Shown here piece by piece: positions 7,999-16,621 of a stretch of DNA of 64,000 nt. This DNA is from Micromonospora alfalfae. GTDB lineage: Bacteria; Actinomycetota; Actinomycetes; Mycobacteriales; Micromonosporaceae. The notes under the pieces are model-generated. The model had not been told where the DNA came from. It ran no database searches and worked only from the letters and a program-made list of their open reading frames with translations. The position numbers were made by a program, and so were the translations under genes. Location of the stretch: the NCBI RefSeq assembly GCF_022230925.1, contig NZ_JAKKFH010000034.1, positions 248,001 to 312,000 on the forward strand, in the 5' to 3' direction. How positions within the stretch are numbered: position 1 is the stretch's first letter; the number at the start of each line of letters is the position of its first letter.

Positions 7999-8880
7999 AT
8001 GGAGCTGACCGAGCCGACCGTCTGGAGCACCGACCGACTGGAGTTGGGTGAGGGCCTGCGTTGGGTCGACGACCGGCTGGTCCTGGTCGACCTGCTGGCC
8101 GGGCGACTGTTGGAGACCGACGGCGACGCCCCGAGCCCGCTGCGGGAGCTGCGCCGCCTCGACGTGCCGCTCGGCGCGGTCGCCCCGATGGCCGACCGAC
8201 CCGGTGAATGGCTGGCCGCCGCCGGGACCGGCGTCACGGTGCTGCCCGCCACCGGCGACCCCCGACCGGTCACCGACCTGGTGGGCGAGGCACCCGAGCC
8301 GACCCGGATGAACGATGCGGTCGCCGACCCGCACGGCCGCTTCTGGGCCGGCAGCATGACGTACGCGATGGTGCCCGGCGGAGGCACGCTGTTCCGCCTC
8401 ACACCGGGCGCCGAGCCGGTCCCCGCCGTGACCGGGCTGACCATCCCGAACGGGCCGGCGTTCGACGCGACCGGCACCACCATGTACCTGGCCGACACTC
8501 CGCTCGGCCAGATCGACCGGTTCACAGTCGACCCCGCCACCGGGGCCCTGCGCGGGCGGGAGCCGTTCCTGCGGCTGTCCCCCGCCGACGGCGGCCCGGA
8601 CGGCATGACGCTCGACGCGGCCGACCACCTCTGGATCGCGCTGTGGGGCGGCTCGGCGGTACGCCGCTACCGGCCGGACGGCACCCTCGACCGGGAGATC
8701 CGGCTGCCGGCCAAGCAGCCGGCCGGTATCTGCCTCGGCGGCCCCGACCTGCGGCGACTCTTCATCGGCACCGCCCGGGTGGGGCTGGACTCGCCGGGCC
8801 CGCAGGACGGCGCGCTGCTCGCGGTGGACGTCCCGGTGCCCGGACTGCCCGCCGCCCGGGCCGCCGCGCCAGCGAGCTGA
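7999..8880 (+). CDS. SMP-30/gluconolactonase family lactonase
   Basis: Six-bladed beta-propeller hydrolase of 293 residues, expected to open a sugar-acid lactone such as galactono- or gluconolactone. The family hallmarks are visible: ELGEGLRW (metal-binding Glu near the N-terminus), RMNDAVADPHGRFWAGSM, IPNGPAFD and the DGGPDGMTLDAADHLWIA repeat with its Asp. A strong ribosome site (TTGGAGGA) precedes the ATG. In this operon it would link the SDR dehydrogenase (sugar to lactone) to DgoD (acid to keto-deoxy acid). Confidence 0.92.
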   Translation: MELTEPTVWSTDRLELGEGLRWVDDRLVLVDLLAGRLLETDGDAPSPLRELRRLDVPLGAVAPMADRPGEWLAAAGTGVTVLPATGDPRPVTDLVGEAPEPTRMNDAVADPHGRFWAGSMTYAMVPGGGTLFRLTPGAEPVPAVTGLTIPNGPAFDATGTTMYLADTPLGQIDRFTVDPATGALRGREPFLRLSPADGGPDGMTLDAADHLWIALWGGSAVRRYRPDGTLDREIRLPAKQPAGICLGGPDLRRLFIGTARVGLDSPGPQDGALLAVDVPVPGLPAARAAAPAS

Positions 8881-8947
8881 TCGGAGGCATACCGGACGCC
8901 AGGGCGGGAACAAGCGCCGTAACAGTCGACCGGTAGGGAGCGAGCCG

Positions 8948-8974
8948 ATGAGCACCGTGGAGCGGACGTCATGA
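8948..8974 (+). other. Possible eight-codon minicistron coupled to the downstream propeller gene
   Basis: ATG at 8948 follows GGTAGGGAG at good spacing and opens a frame of only eight codons (MSTVERTS). Its stop overlaps the ATG of the next gene (ATGA, 8971-8974). The downstream ATG has no clear ribosome site of its own. The minicistron could therefore deliver ribosomes by coupling, or it could be the remnant of a longer gene. It is seen only as a sequence pattern. Confidence 0.35.
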
Positions 8975-10071
8975 ACGGGCCGGTCGGCGACGAGCCGATG
9001 GGCGAACTGGAACTGGTGCACACCTTCACCGGCCCGATGCCGACCGGGGTGAGCGTCTCGCACCGGGGCCGGATCTTCGTCAACTTCCCGAAGTGGGGCG
9101 ACGAGGTGCCGGCCACAGTCGTCGAGCTGCGCGACGGCCAGGAGATGCCCTACCCCGACCAGGCGTGGAACGACCCGTCCGGCGACGACGACGCGGGCGC
9201 GTTCGTCTCGGTGCAGAGCATCGTGGTGGACCCGGCGGACCGGCTCTGGGTGCTGGACACCGGCAGCCCGATGTTGCAACCCACCAAGCCGGGCGGCCCG
9301 AAGCTGGTCCGGGTCGACCTGGACACCGACACCGTCGCCCAGGTGATCACCTTCCCGGCGGACGTGGCGCTGCCGACGACGTACCTCAACGACGTCCGCT
9401 TCGACCTTCGGCGGGGCGAGGCGGGGGTCGCCTACATCACCGACTCCGCGTTCGCCGGGCCGAACGGGATCATCGTGGTGGACCTGGCCAGCGGGGCCTC
9501 CTGGCGGCGGCTGCACGACCACCCGTCCACCAAGGCGGAGCCGCTGACGTCGTTCCGTCCGATTGTCGAGGGCCGACCGTTCCTGGAACGACCGGCCGAC
9601 GGGCCGCCGAAGCCGGTGGGCATGGGCTCCGACGGCATCGCCATCTCCGCCGACGGCACCCGGCTCTACTACTGCCCGTTGGCGTCCCGGCGCCTTTACA
9701 GCGTGTCCACCGAGGCGCTGGCCGACCCGGGCGTCACCCAGGAGGCGGTCGCCGCGACGGTTGTCGACGAGGGCGACCGGGGCACCGCCTCGGACGGGTT
9801 GGAGAGCGACGACGCCGGGCGGCTCTACATCACCTCGTACGAGCACAACGCTGTGCTGCGTCGACTGCCCGACGGCGAGTACGAGACGCTGGTCCACGAC
9901 CCGCGACTGCTCTGGCCGGACACCATGTCGGTGGCCACCGACGGGTACCTCTACGTCACCGCCAACCAACTGCACCGGCAGCCGCAGTACCAGCGCGGCA
10001 AGGACCTGCGGCGCAAGCCGTACGCGCTGTTCCGCACCCGCATCGACGCCGGCCCGGTGCTGCTGCGCTGA
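8971..10071 (+). CDS. Yellow/major royal jelly protein-like beta-propeller protein
   Basis: 366-residue protein of the MRJP/yellow family, often annotated as L-dopachrome tautomerase-related. Typical text includes GVSVSHRGRIFVNFPKWGD, the LWVLDTG segment, TYLNDVRFD, AYITDS, and GSDGIAISADGTRLYYCPL, each a propeller blade. No signal peptide is seen, so it is probably cytoplasmic. Bacterial members have no settled function. Its position at the end of a sugar-lactone operon suggests a second lactonase or a sugar-binding role, which is inference. It is probably coupled to the upstream eight-codon frame. The hairpin at 10095-10156 follows. Confidence 0.82.
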   Translation: MNGPVGDEPMGELELVHTFTGPMPTGVSVSHRGRIFVNFPKWGDEVPATVVELRDGQEMPYPDQAWNDPSGDDDAGAFVSVQSIVVDPADRLWVLDTGSPMLQPTKPGGPKLVRVDLDTDTVAQVITFPADVALPTTYLNDVRFDLRRGEAGVAYITDSAFAGPNGIIVVDLASGASWRRLHDHPSTKAEPLTSFRPIVEGRPFLERPADGPPKPVGMGSDGIAISADGTRLYYCPLASRRLYSVSTEALADPGVTQEAVAATVVDEGDRGTASDGLESDDAGRLYITSYEHNAVLRRLPDGEYETLVHDPRLLWPDTMSVATDGYLYVTANQLHRQPQYQRGKDLRRKPYALFRTRIDAGPVLLR

Positions 10072-10094
10072 GGCGAGGTTGCCCCCGCTTCCCA

Positions 10095-10156
10095 TGATCA
10101 GGTGATGAAAAGCAGGTCTCCGAGCCGTTCTTGACCTACTTTTCATCACTTGATCA
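10095..10156. repeat. Long TGATCA-ended hairpin, possible bidirectional terminator or REP-like element
   Basis: Two 24-base arms (10095-10118 and 10133-10156) are inverted copies with two mismatches, around a 14-base loop. Each arm ends in TGATCA, and the stem contains a run of A/T (GATGAAAAG / CTTTTCATC). It sits between the convergent MRJP-like and dienelactone hydrolase genes. No gene is seen in the rest of 10072-10326. A comparable TGATCA-ended hairpin occurs at 33429-33488. Confidence 0.75.
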
Positions 10157-10326
10157 CCAGACCACGACGTCGTGACGACGGGGACGGCCACTTCTGCACG
10201 TTTGGCGTGCGTTACGCGGACGTATTACGCCGCGGACGTACCGGTCGAGACGGCGGACATCGTCCTGCCGGGCGGGCGGTACGAATTGGTGTACCGCGTC
10301 CCGGTGGACTGAGCCCGCCCCAGCCC

Positions 10327-11082
10327 TCAACTCTTTGGCAGATTGCGGTCCAGGAGGTCGAACAGGGCGGCCCAGTGCCGCTCGGTGGCCTGCTCGTCGT
10401 ACGCCGGGGTGTCGGCCATGGTGTAGCCGTGGTGCGCCCCGGTGTACACCTCGGAGCGGTAGCGCACCCCGGCGGCGTCGAGCGCCTGCTCCAGCGTGGC
10501 GATCTGCTCGGGCGTCATCGACTGGTCGGCGTCGGCGTGCCCGAAGTACACCTCGCCGGTGATCGAGGCGACGCCCCGGTGTGGGCTGTCCGGCGCCTCG
10601 GTGACGATCCGCCCGCCGTGGAAGCTGGCGATCGCGGCGATGCGGTCCGGGTGCGCCTCGATGGCCCGCAGCGCGTTCGTGCCGCCCATGCAGTAACCGG
10701 TGATGGCGACCGGGCCCGGTCGGACGTCGTCGCGGGCGGCCAGGAAGTCGAGGAACGCGGCGGTGTCCCGGCTGATCACGTCGTTAGTCAACGCGCCGAC
10801 CAGCGGCATGATCTTCTCGAAGAGGGCGCCGCGCTGGTCGGCCTCGCCGAGGCGGGACAGGTCGAACAGGGGCGCCCGACCGGCCCGGTAGAACAGGTGG
10901 GGCGTCAGCACCAGGTAGCCGCGTTCGGCGATCCGCTCGGCCATCTCGACCAGGCGCGGGCGCGGCCCGAAGGCGTCCATGAAGAGCAGCACCGCCGGGA
11001 ACGGGCCGTCGCCGTCCGGTCGGGTCAGGCTCGCGTCCGCCACTCCGTCACTGGTCGGGATGTCCACCGTCGTCGTCAGCAC
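10327..11082 (-). CDS. Dienelactone hydrolase family protein
   Basis: Alpha/beta hydrolase of 251 residues. The nucleophile is the Cys of GYCMGG (~residue 132), as in true dienelactone hydrolases rather than serine esterases. The other triad members fit Asp in GHADAD (~180) and His in GAHHGY (~215). It starts at GTG with GAGGAGG upstream. No chlorocatechol pathway genes are nearby, so the substrate is unknown. Many actinobacterial paralogs act on other esters or lactones, and a link to the lactone-forming sugar operon next door is possible but unproven. Confidence 0.9.
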   Translation of the reverse strand: MLTTTVDIPTSDGVADASLTRPDGDGPFPAVLLFMDAFGPRPRLVEMAERIAERGYLVLTPHLFYRAGRAPLFDLSRLGEADQRGALFEKIMPLVGALTNDVISRDTAAFLDFLAARDDVRPGPVAITGYCMGGTNALRAIEAHPDRIAAIASFHGGRIVTEAPDSPHRGVASITGEVYFGHADADQSMTPEQIATLEQALDAAGVRYRSEVYTGAHHGYTMADTPAYDEQATERHWAALFDLLDRNLPKS

Positions 11083-11203
11083 CGTGCCTCCTCGTACGCC
11101 GATCTTGGTCCGTTCCGAACGTTACTCGCCGTGTCGGCACCCCCGTCGGGCAGCCGCGTGAACGGGGCGTCAAGAAGTCGATCGGGCACGGATCCGACGC
11201 CGG

Positions 11204-13219
11204 TCAGGCGCGGACGAAGCGGACCGCGTCGGCGACCACGTACCCGTCGGTGTCCTCGGTACGGATCAGCACGCTGCCATCGCTGCCCGCCGTGAACGGG
11301 TAGGTGCCCAGTGCCACCCACTGGCCGCCGGACTGCCGCTGGTCCACCGTCGTGGTGACCAACCCCCCGGAGTACGCGATGTCCACCGGCACGTTCGTCG
11401 CCCGGTTCGGGTGCCCGGTCCAGCGCAGCTGCACCGTCCACGACCCGGAGGCGGGCAGTGTCGGCCGGAACCGCAGCCGGTTGACGCCCTTGCCGACGTT
11501 GCCGTCGTGCTCGTAGTCCGGGCCGTAGTAGCCACCGGTGCTGGTGCTGCGCAGCCACGTCCCGGCCCGGGTGATCCCGCTGGCCGCCGCGTTGTCCAGG
11601 ATCACCTCGCTGGTGCTGCCCCACTCCAGCACCGCGCCGTCCTGGCGCAGCCGGGTCTGGAGGGCGGGCACGGAGACGGCCTGCACGGCGAGGTTCCCGG
11701 CGAGCGCCAGGGACGCCGCGGTGGCAGCGGCCTGCCCGAGGATCATGAACACGGGTTCCATCCGGATCGAGCCGTACGCGATGTGACTCGCCGAGAGGCA
11801 GACCGGCACCAGCAGGTTGGCGCACTGCGCCTGGTGCGGCACCATCGCGCGGTAGCTCACCGGGTACGGCGCCGGCACGCCGATCTGCACGTCCCCCTCG
11901 TTGCGGACCTTGCCGTCGACTACCACCCGCTGACAGTTGTGCGAGTCCATCGTGTAGCTGGCCAGGCCCACCGAGTCGGTGGCGCGTACCCGGCCCCGAC
12001 AGTCGGCCTCGGTCATCACGTACGCGGAGATCATCCGGCGGGCCTCGCGGATGTAGAGCATCGGTGGCCAGCCGCCCGTGCCGGTGAACTCGTCCACCGG
12101 CAGTCCCCACCGGGCGGTCGAGTCGCGCACCGACGCCGGCAGTCGGCTGTCGTTGGCCAGGAACCACATCAGCCCCTGCTGGTAGCTGCGGTGCTCGGCG
12201 ATGATGCTCTCCCGCGTCGCCCAGCTCGCCGTCGGGTACGCGTAGTTGAAGCCGATGTTGTCGGTCGACACGGCGCCGTTGTTGTTGGAGTCGGTCTTTC
12301 CGCCGCCTACCGAGTGGGTGGTGAAGTACGGCCCCGCGTAGCCGGCCTGGATGTGCCGCAGCAGCAGCTCGTAGCGGATCGGGTCGTAACCGGACGGCTT
12401 GCCGAACGGGATCCGGTTGGCCGCCTGGGTCAGGCACATCCGGAAGCAGTACGCCTGGATGCGGTCGTCGCCGCTGCCCTGCGGGGCGAGCGGAACGGCG
12501 GAGATGCCCGGCAGCAGCCCGCTGGCGGGCGAACCGGCCGTCACGTACGGGTCGACGGGGTAGGCGAACTGATGGGTGTTGCGCGACTGCACCCCGTTGA
12601 TCGTCTCGCCGTAGGTGTCGTTGGACTCCCGCCCGACGGTGAACCCCACCCCGGCCATTGCCAGCAGATCGCCCTCGTAGGTGGCGTCGACGAATACCCC
12701 GCCCCGGTAGATCGACCCGTCCTCGGTGCGCAGCTCAGTGATCCGGTTCCCGGTCCGGCCCAGGCTGGCCAGCCGGGCGTCGACGACCACCGGGACGCCC
12801 GCCTCGGCCAGCATCTCGGCGAAGACGGTGGTGGCGACGTGCGGTTCGAAGGTCATCCGCAGCGGTGACGTCGAGGTGAGGGTTCCGCCGTGGTACTTCA
12901 CGTACACCCGGCGGTAGAACTCGGCGGCCAGCCCGCCGATGGACGCCTGGACGCCGGTGTCGGTGGCGCCCAGCCCGGCGGTGCTCAACCCGCCGACGTG
13001 GCCGGTGGGCTCCACCACCACTGCGGTGCGCCCGAGCCGGCGCATGGTGATAGCGGCGGCCAGCCCGCCGGAGGTGGCGCCGTAGACGACAAGGTCGGCG
13101 GTGGTGACGGCGGCTCGGGCGGGGGCGGCCCGGAACGGGTCGGTGAGGCCGGCCAGGACGAGGCCGGCACCGCCGGCGACCAGCAGCCGACGACGGGACA
13201 GGGGCAGGGGCACGGACAC
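11204..13219 (-). CDS. Tat-exported FAD-dependent oxidoreductase with C-terminal golvesin-like domain
   Basis: 671-residue secreted flavoprotein. The N-terminus has a twin-arginine signal (SRRRLLVAGG, residues 8-17) and a likely cleavage site near ARAA. Next is the FAD dinucleotide motif LVVYGATSGGLAAAI (~43-57) and a FAD-dependent oxidoreductase domain to about residue 525, including VDATYEGDLLAMAG. The C-terminal ~130 residues (GYYGPDYEHDGN through DGYVVADAVRFV) resemble the golvesin/Xly carbohydrate-binding-like beta domain. Start GTG 13219 or 13213. The substrate is unknown; the domain pair suggests a wall- or polysaccharide-associated oxidase. It lies downstream of kdpE on the same strand but is separated by 104 bases. 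Confidence 0.85.
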   Translation of the reverse strand: MSVPLPLSRRRLLVAGGAGLVLAGLTDPFRAAPARAAVTTADLVVYGATSGGLAAAITMRRLGRTAVVVEPTGHVGGLSTAGLGATDTGVQASIGGLAAEFYRRVYVKYHGGTLTSTSPLRMTFEPHVATTVFAEMLAEAGVPVVVDARLASLGRTGNRITELRTEDGSIYRGGVFVDATYEGDLLAMAGVGFTVGRESNDTYGETINGVQSRNTHQFAYPVDPYVTAGSPASGLLPGISAVPLAPQGSGDDRIQAYCFRMCLTQAANRIPFGKPSGYDPIRYELLLRHIQAGYAGPYFTTHSVGGGKTDSNNNGAVSTDNIGFNYAYPTASWATRESIIAEHRSYQQGLMWFLANDSRLPASVRDSTARWGLPVDEFTGTGGWPPMLYIREARRMISAYVMTEADCRGRVRATDSVGLASYTMDSHNCQRVVVDGKVRNEGDVQIGVPAPYPVSYRAMVPHQAQCANLLVPVCLSASHIAYGSIRMEPVFMILGQAAATAASLALAGNLAVQAVSVPALQTRLRQDGAVLEWGSTSEVILDNAAASGITRAGTWLRSTSTGGYYGPDYEHDGNVGKGVNRLRFRPTLPASGSWTVQLRWTGHPNRATNVPVDIAYSGGLVTTTVDQRQSGGQWVALGTYPFTAGSDGSVLIRTEDTDGYVVADAVRFVRA

Positions 13220-13323
13220 GGCGGGCTCCCGAGGGGTAACCGGTGAAGGGGACGGTTACAGAAGCACGCCGCTGCCGCTGCTAACAGAAATTCTTCAATG
13301 TCCACAGGCGGGTGTCAACGGGG

Positions 13324-14004
13324 TCAGGGGCGGTAGCGGTAGCCCATTCCCGGTTCGGTGATGAGGTGGCGAGGGCGGGCCGGGTCGTCCTCCAGTTTGC
13401 GCCGCAGCTGGGCCAGGTACTGCCGCAGGTAGTTGGTCTCGTTCTGGTATTCCGGCCCCCACACGTCCTGGAGGAGCTGACGTTGGCTGACCAGCTTGCC
13501 GGGGTGACGCAGCAGCTTCTCCAGCACGCTCCACTGGGTGGGGGTCAGCTTGACCTCGGTGCCGTCGTCCCGCAGCACGCTGTGGTCGGCCAGGTCGACT
13601 GTGTGCTGGCCGATCCGCAGTGCCGGCACCGCTTCGCTGGGCGCGCCGAGGCGGCGGGTCACCGCGCGGATGCGGGCCAACAGCTCCTCTACCCCGAACG
13701 GCTTGGTGACGTAGTCGTCCGCGCCGGCGTCCAGCGCCGCGACCTTGTCCTCGCTGCCGGCTCGGCCGGAGAGCACGATGATCGGCACTGTGGTCCACCC
13801 GCGCAGGCCCCGGATCACCTCCACGCCGTCGATGTCGGGCAGGCCGAGGTCCAGCACCACCAGGTCGGGTGGGTGGCTGGCGGCGGCCTTCAACGCGGCG
13901 GCTCCGGTGCCGGCTACGTCCACGTCGTAGCGGCGCGCGCGCAGGTTGATGCGCAGGGCGCGCAGAATCTGCGGTTCGTCGTCGACGACCAGGATGCGCG
14001 TCAT
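13324..14004 (-). CDS. kdpE: KdpE response regulator
   Basis: OmpR/PhoB-type response regulator of 226 residues that activates kdp transcription. The receiver domain begins MTRILVVDDEPQ, has the phospho-acceptor Asp in LVVLDLGLP (~residue 52), and the conserved Lys in YVTKPFG (~101). The C-terminal winged helix includes LTPTQWSVLEKLLRHPGKLVS and ends in the GMGYRYRP wing typical of KdpE. Its ATG overlaps the kdpD stop by four bases, so sensor and regulator are co-translated. Confidence 0.97.
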   Translation of the reverse strand: MTRILVVDDEPQILRALRINLRARRYDVDVAGTGAAALKAAASHPPDLVVLDLGLPDIDGVEVIRGLRGWTTVPIIVLSGRAGSEDKVAALDAGADDYVTKPFGVEELLARIRAVTRRLGAPSEAVPALRIGQHTVDLADHSVLRDDGTEVKLTPTQWSVLEKLLRHPGKLVSQRQLLQDVWGPEYQNETNYLRQYLAQLRRKLEDDPARPRHLITEPGMGYRYRP

Positions 14005-16550
14005 TCCTGCGGCCCCTCCGAGCTGGTCGGCGCGGCGGGCAGCCGCAGCACCATGGTGAGCCCACCGCCGGGGGTGGTCTCCGGGGTGATGCTGCCACCC
14101 ATGGCCTCGGCCAACCCCCGGGACAGGGCAAGACCGAGACCGACGCCGGTCTGGTTGTCCCGGTCACCGAGGCGTTGGAACGGCAGGAAGACGTGTTCCC
14201 ACTGGTCCTCCGGGATTCCCGGCCCCCTGTCGATCACCCGCAGCTCGACCTGACCGGCGTGGGCGCTGGCGGTGATCGTGGGCGGCTGACCGGGCGGGCT
14301 GTACCGCAGCGCGTTGGCGACGATGTTCACCAGCACCCGTTCCAGCAGGCCCGGGTCGGCGGTGGCGGCCGGCAGGTCGGCCGGGATGTCGGTGCCGACC
14401 GTCGCGGCCACCGGGCCAAGTTCGTCAAGCGCCAGGGGTACGGCGTCCTCCAGGCCGATCGCGGTCGCCGAGATGCCCAGCACGCCCGCCTGGAGCCGGC
14501 TCATGTCCAGCAGGTTGCCGACCAGCCGGGCAAGCCGGTCCAGCGACTCCTCCGCGGTCTCCAGCAACTCCTCGCGGTCGGACTCGTCGAACTCGATGTC
14601 GTGGCTGCGCAGGCTGGTCACTGCCGCCTTCGCGGACGCCAGCGGCGTACGCAGGTCGTGGCTGACCGCCGCGAGCAGCGCGGTGCGCATCCGGTCCGCG
14701 GCGGCGAGTGGCCGGGCGGTGGCGGCCTCCTCGGCGAGCCGTTCCTGGCGCAACGCGACGGCGGCCTGGGCGGCGAACGCCTCGACGATCCGCCGATCAG
14801 CGGCCTCCAGTCGTCGGCCGCTGAGCACGACGGTGATCCGGTCGTCGACCGGCACCGCGGTCTCGCCGCCGTCGGGCGTGCCGGCCGGCTGCTCGCCGAC
14901 GCTGGCCACCACACACCAGGCGTGCTCCTCGCGGGCCCGCTCCGGCCGTCCACCAGCCTCCTCGGCCAGCTCCAGCACGCTCACCGCGCGCAGCCCGAAG
15001 GTCTCCCGGAGCTGATCCAGCAGGGCGGGCAGGGGTCGTTCGCCGCGCAGCACCCCACCGGCGACGGCGGCGAGGGTCTGCGCGTCGGCGGCGGCGCGCG
15101 CGGCCTCCCGGGTACGCCGGGCGGCCACGTCGACGATCCAGCTCACCGCGAGGGCCACCCCGACGAAGACGGCCAGGGCGAGGAGGTTGTCCGCCTCGGC
15201 GATGGTCAGCGTGCGGAAGGGCGGGGTGAAGAACCAGTTGAGCAGCAGCGAGCCGCCGAGCGCGGCGACCAGGGCCGGCCACACCCCGCCAACCAGCGCG
15301 ACCCCGACGACCCCGGCGAGGAACAGCAGGATGTCGTTTGTCAGCGTCAGGTCGGGCAGTGTCTTCAGCAGCACTGTGAGCAGCGGCATGCCCAGCACCG
15401 CCAGGCCGAAGCCGAGCAGCCGGCGGCGTCGGGACAGCGCCGCCGGAACCGCCGCCGCCCGGCGGCCCTTGCCGGCCTGCTTGTGGGTGACCAGGTGCAC
15501 GTCGATCGAGCCGGAGAGCGCTGTGGTGGTCACCCCGACACCCCTGGCGAAGATCTGCGCGAGGCGACCCCGCCGGCTGGCCCCGAGCACCAGCTGGGTG
15601 GCGTTCACGCCCTGGGCGAAGTCCAGCAGCGCGGCCGGCACGTCGGTGCCGAGCACCTGGTGGTACGTGCCGCCCAGGCTCTCCACCAGCACTCGTTGCC
15701 GGGCCAACTGGGCCGGGTCGGCGCCGGCCAGGCCGTCGCTGCGGGCCACGTGCACGGCGAGCAGGTCGGCGCCCTTGCTGCGGGCCGCGACCCGGGCCGC
15801 CCGACGGATCAGCGTCTCACCCTCCGGGCCACCGGTCAGCGCTACCACCACCCGTTCCCGGGCCTCCCAGGTGGCAGCGATCCCCTGCTGGCTGCGGTAG
15901 CGGTCGAGCTGCTCGTCGACCTTGTCCGCCAGCCAGAGCAGCGCCAGCTCGCGCAGCGCGGTGAGGTTGCCGACCCGGAAGTAGTTGCCCAACGCGGCGT
16001 CGATCTTGTCGGGTCGGTAGATGTTGCCGTGCGCCATCCGCCGGCGCAGCGCCTCCGGGGTCATGTCGACAAGCTCGACCTGCTCGGCGGCGCGGACGAT
16101 CTCGTCGGGCACTGTCTCCCGCTGGGTGGTGCCGGTGATCTGCGCGACGACGTCGTTCACCGACTCCAGGTGCTGCACGTTGACAGTGGAGAGCACGTCG
16201 ATCCCCGCGTCGAGCAGCTCCTGGACGTCCTGCCAGCGCTTGTCGTGCCGGGAGCCGGGAATGTTGGTGTGCGCCAACTCGTCGACCACGGCGATCTGCG
16301 GCCGGCGGGCCAGCACCTCGTCCAGGTCCATCTCGGTGAACTCGACGCCCCGGTAGGTCATCGTGCGGCGGGGCACCTGCTCCAGGTCGCCGAGCATCTC
16401 GGCGGTGTGCTGGCGGCCGTGGGTCTCCACGAAGCCGATCACCACGTCGGTGCCGCGCGCGGCCCGCCGCTGGGCCTCCTCCAACATGGCGTACGTCTTG
16501 CCGACGCCGGGGGCCGCCCCCAGATAGATGCGCAGTTCTCCGCGTGGCAC
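14001..16550 (-). CDS. kdpD: KdpD osmosensitive K+ channel histidine kinase
   Basis: Membrane sensor kinase of 849 residues. The N-terminal KdpD domain carries a Walker-type GAAPGVGKT (~residues 8-16) and VDELAHTNIPGSRHDKRW. A Usp-like domain follows (~225-355), then four membrane helices (~385-490), a GAF-like region, and the kinase core with the phospho-His near 628 (SHDLRTPL), N box NIVANALRYSPP and DRGPGIPE. The GTG at 16550 is preferred because GGGAGG lies nine bases upstream; the in-frame ATG at 16559 abuts that site. It is separated from kdpC by a hairpin-containing gap. Confidence 0.96.
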   Translation of the reverse strand: MPRGELRIYLGAAPGVGKTYAMLEEAQRRAARGTDVVIGFVETHGRQHTAEMLGDLEQVPRRTMTYRGVEFTEMDLDEVLARRPQIAVVDELAHTNIPGSRHDKRWQDVQELLDAGIDVLSTVNVQHLESVNDVVAQITGTTQRETVPDEIVRAAEQVELVDMTPEALRRRMAHGNIYRPDKIDAALGNYFRVGNLTALRELALLWLADKVDEQLDRYRSQQGIAATWEARERVVVALTGGPEGETLIRRAARVAARSKGADLLAVHVARSDGLAGADPAQLARQRVLVESLGGTYHQVLGTDVPAALLDFAQGVNATQLVLGASRRGRLAQIFARGVGVTTTALSGSIDVHLVTHKQAGKGRRAAAVPAALSRRRRLLGFGLAVLGMPLLTVLLKTLPDLTLTNDILLFLAGVVGVALVGGVWPALVAALGGSLLLNWFFTPPFRTLTIAEADNLLALAVFVGVALAVSWIVDVAARRTREAARAAADAQTLAAVAGGVLRGERPLPALLDQLRETFGLRAVSVLELAEEAGGRPERAREEHAWCVVASVGEQPAGTPDGGETAVPVDDRITVVLSGRRLEAADRRIVEAFAAQAAVALRQERLAEEAATARPLAAADRMRTALLAAVSHDLRTPLASAKAAVTSLRSHDIEFDESDREELLETAEESLDRLARLVGNLLDMSRLQAGVLGISATAIGLEDAVPLALDELGPVAATVGTDIPADLPAATADPGLLERVLVNIVANALRYSPPGQPPTITASAHAGQVELRVIDRGPGIPEDQWEHVFLPFQRLGDRDNQTGVGLGLALSRGLAEAMGGSITPETTPGGGLTMVLRLPAAPTSSEGPQE

Positions 16551-16576
16551 GGGGACCATCCTCCCTGGTCAGATCG

Positions 16577-16614
16577 GCGGGCGGGGCCGCGCCGGTCGGC
16601 CCGGCCCCGCCCGC
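16577..16614 (-). terminator. GC hairpin between kdpC and kdpD
   Basis: A perfect 13-base inverted repeat (GCGGGCGGGGCCG at 16577-16589 and its complement at 16602-16614) with a 12-base loop lies in the only sizeable gap of the kdp operon. It has no U tract. It may attenuate transcription so that sensor and regulator are made in smaller amounts than the pump. Confidence 0.55.
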
Positions 16615-16621
16615 GAGGTGC

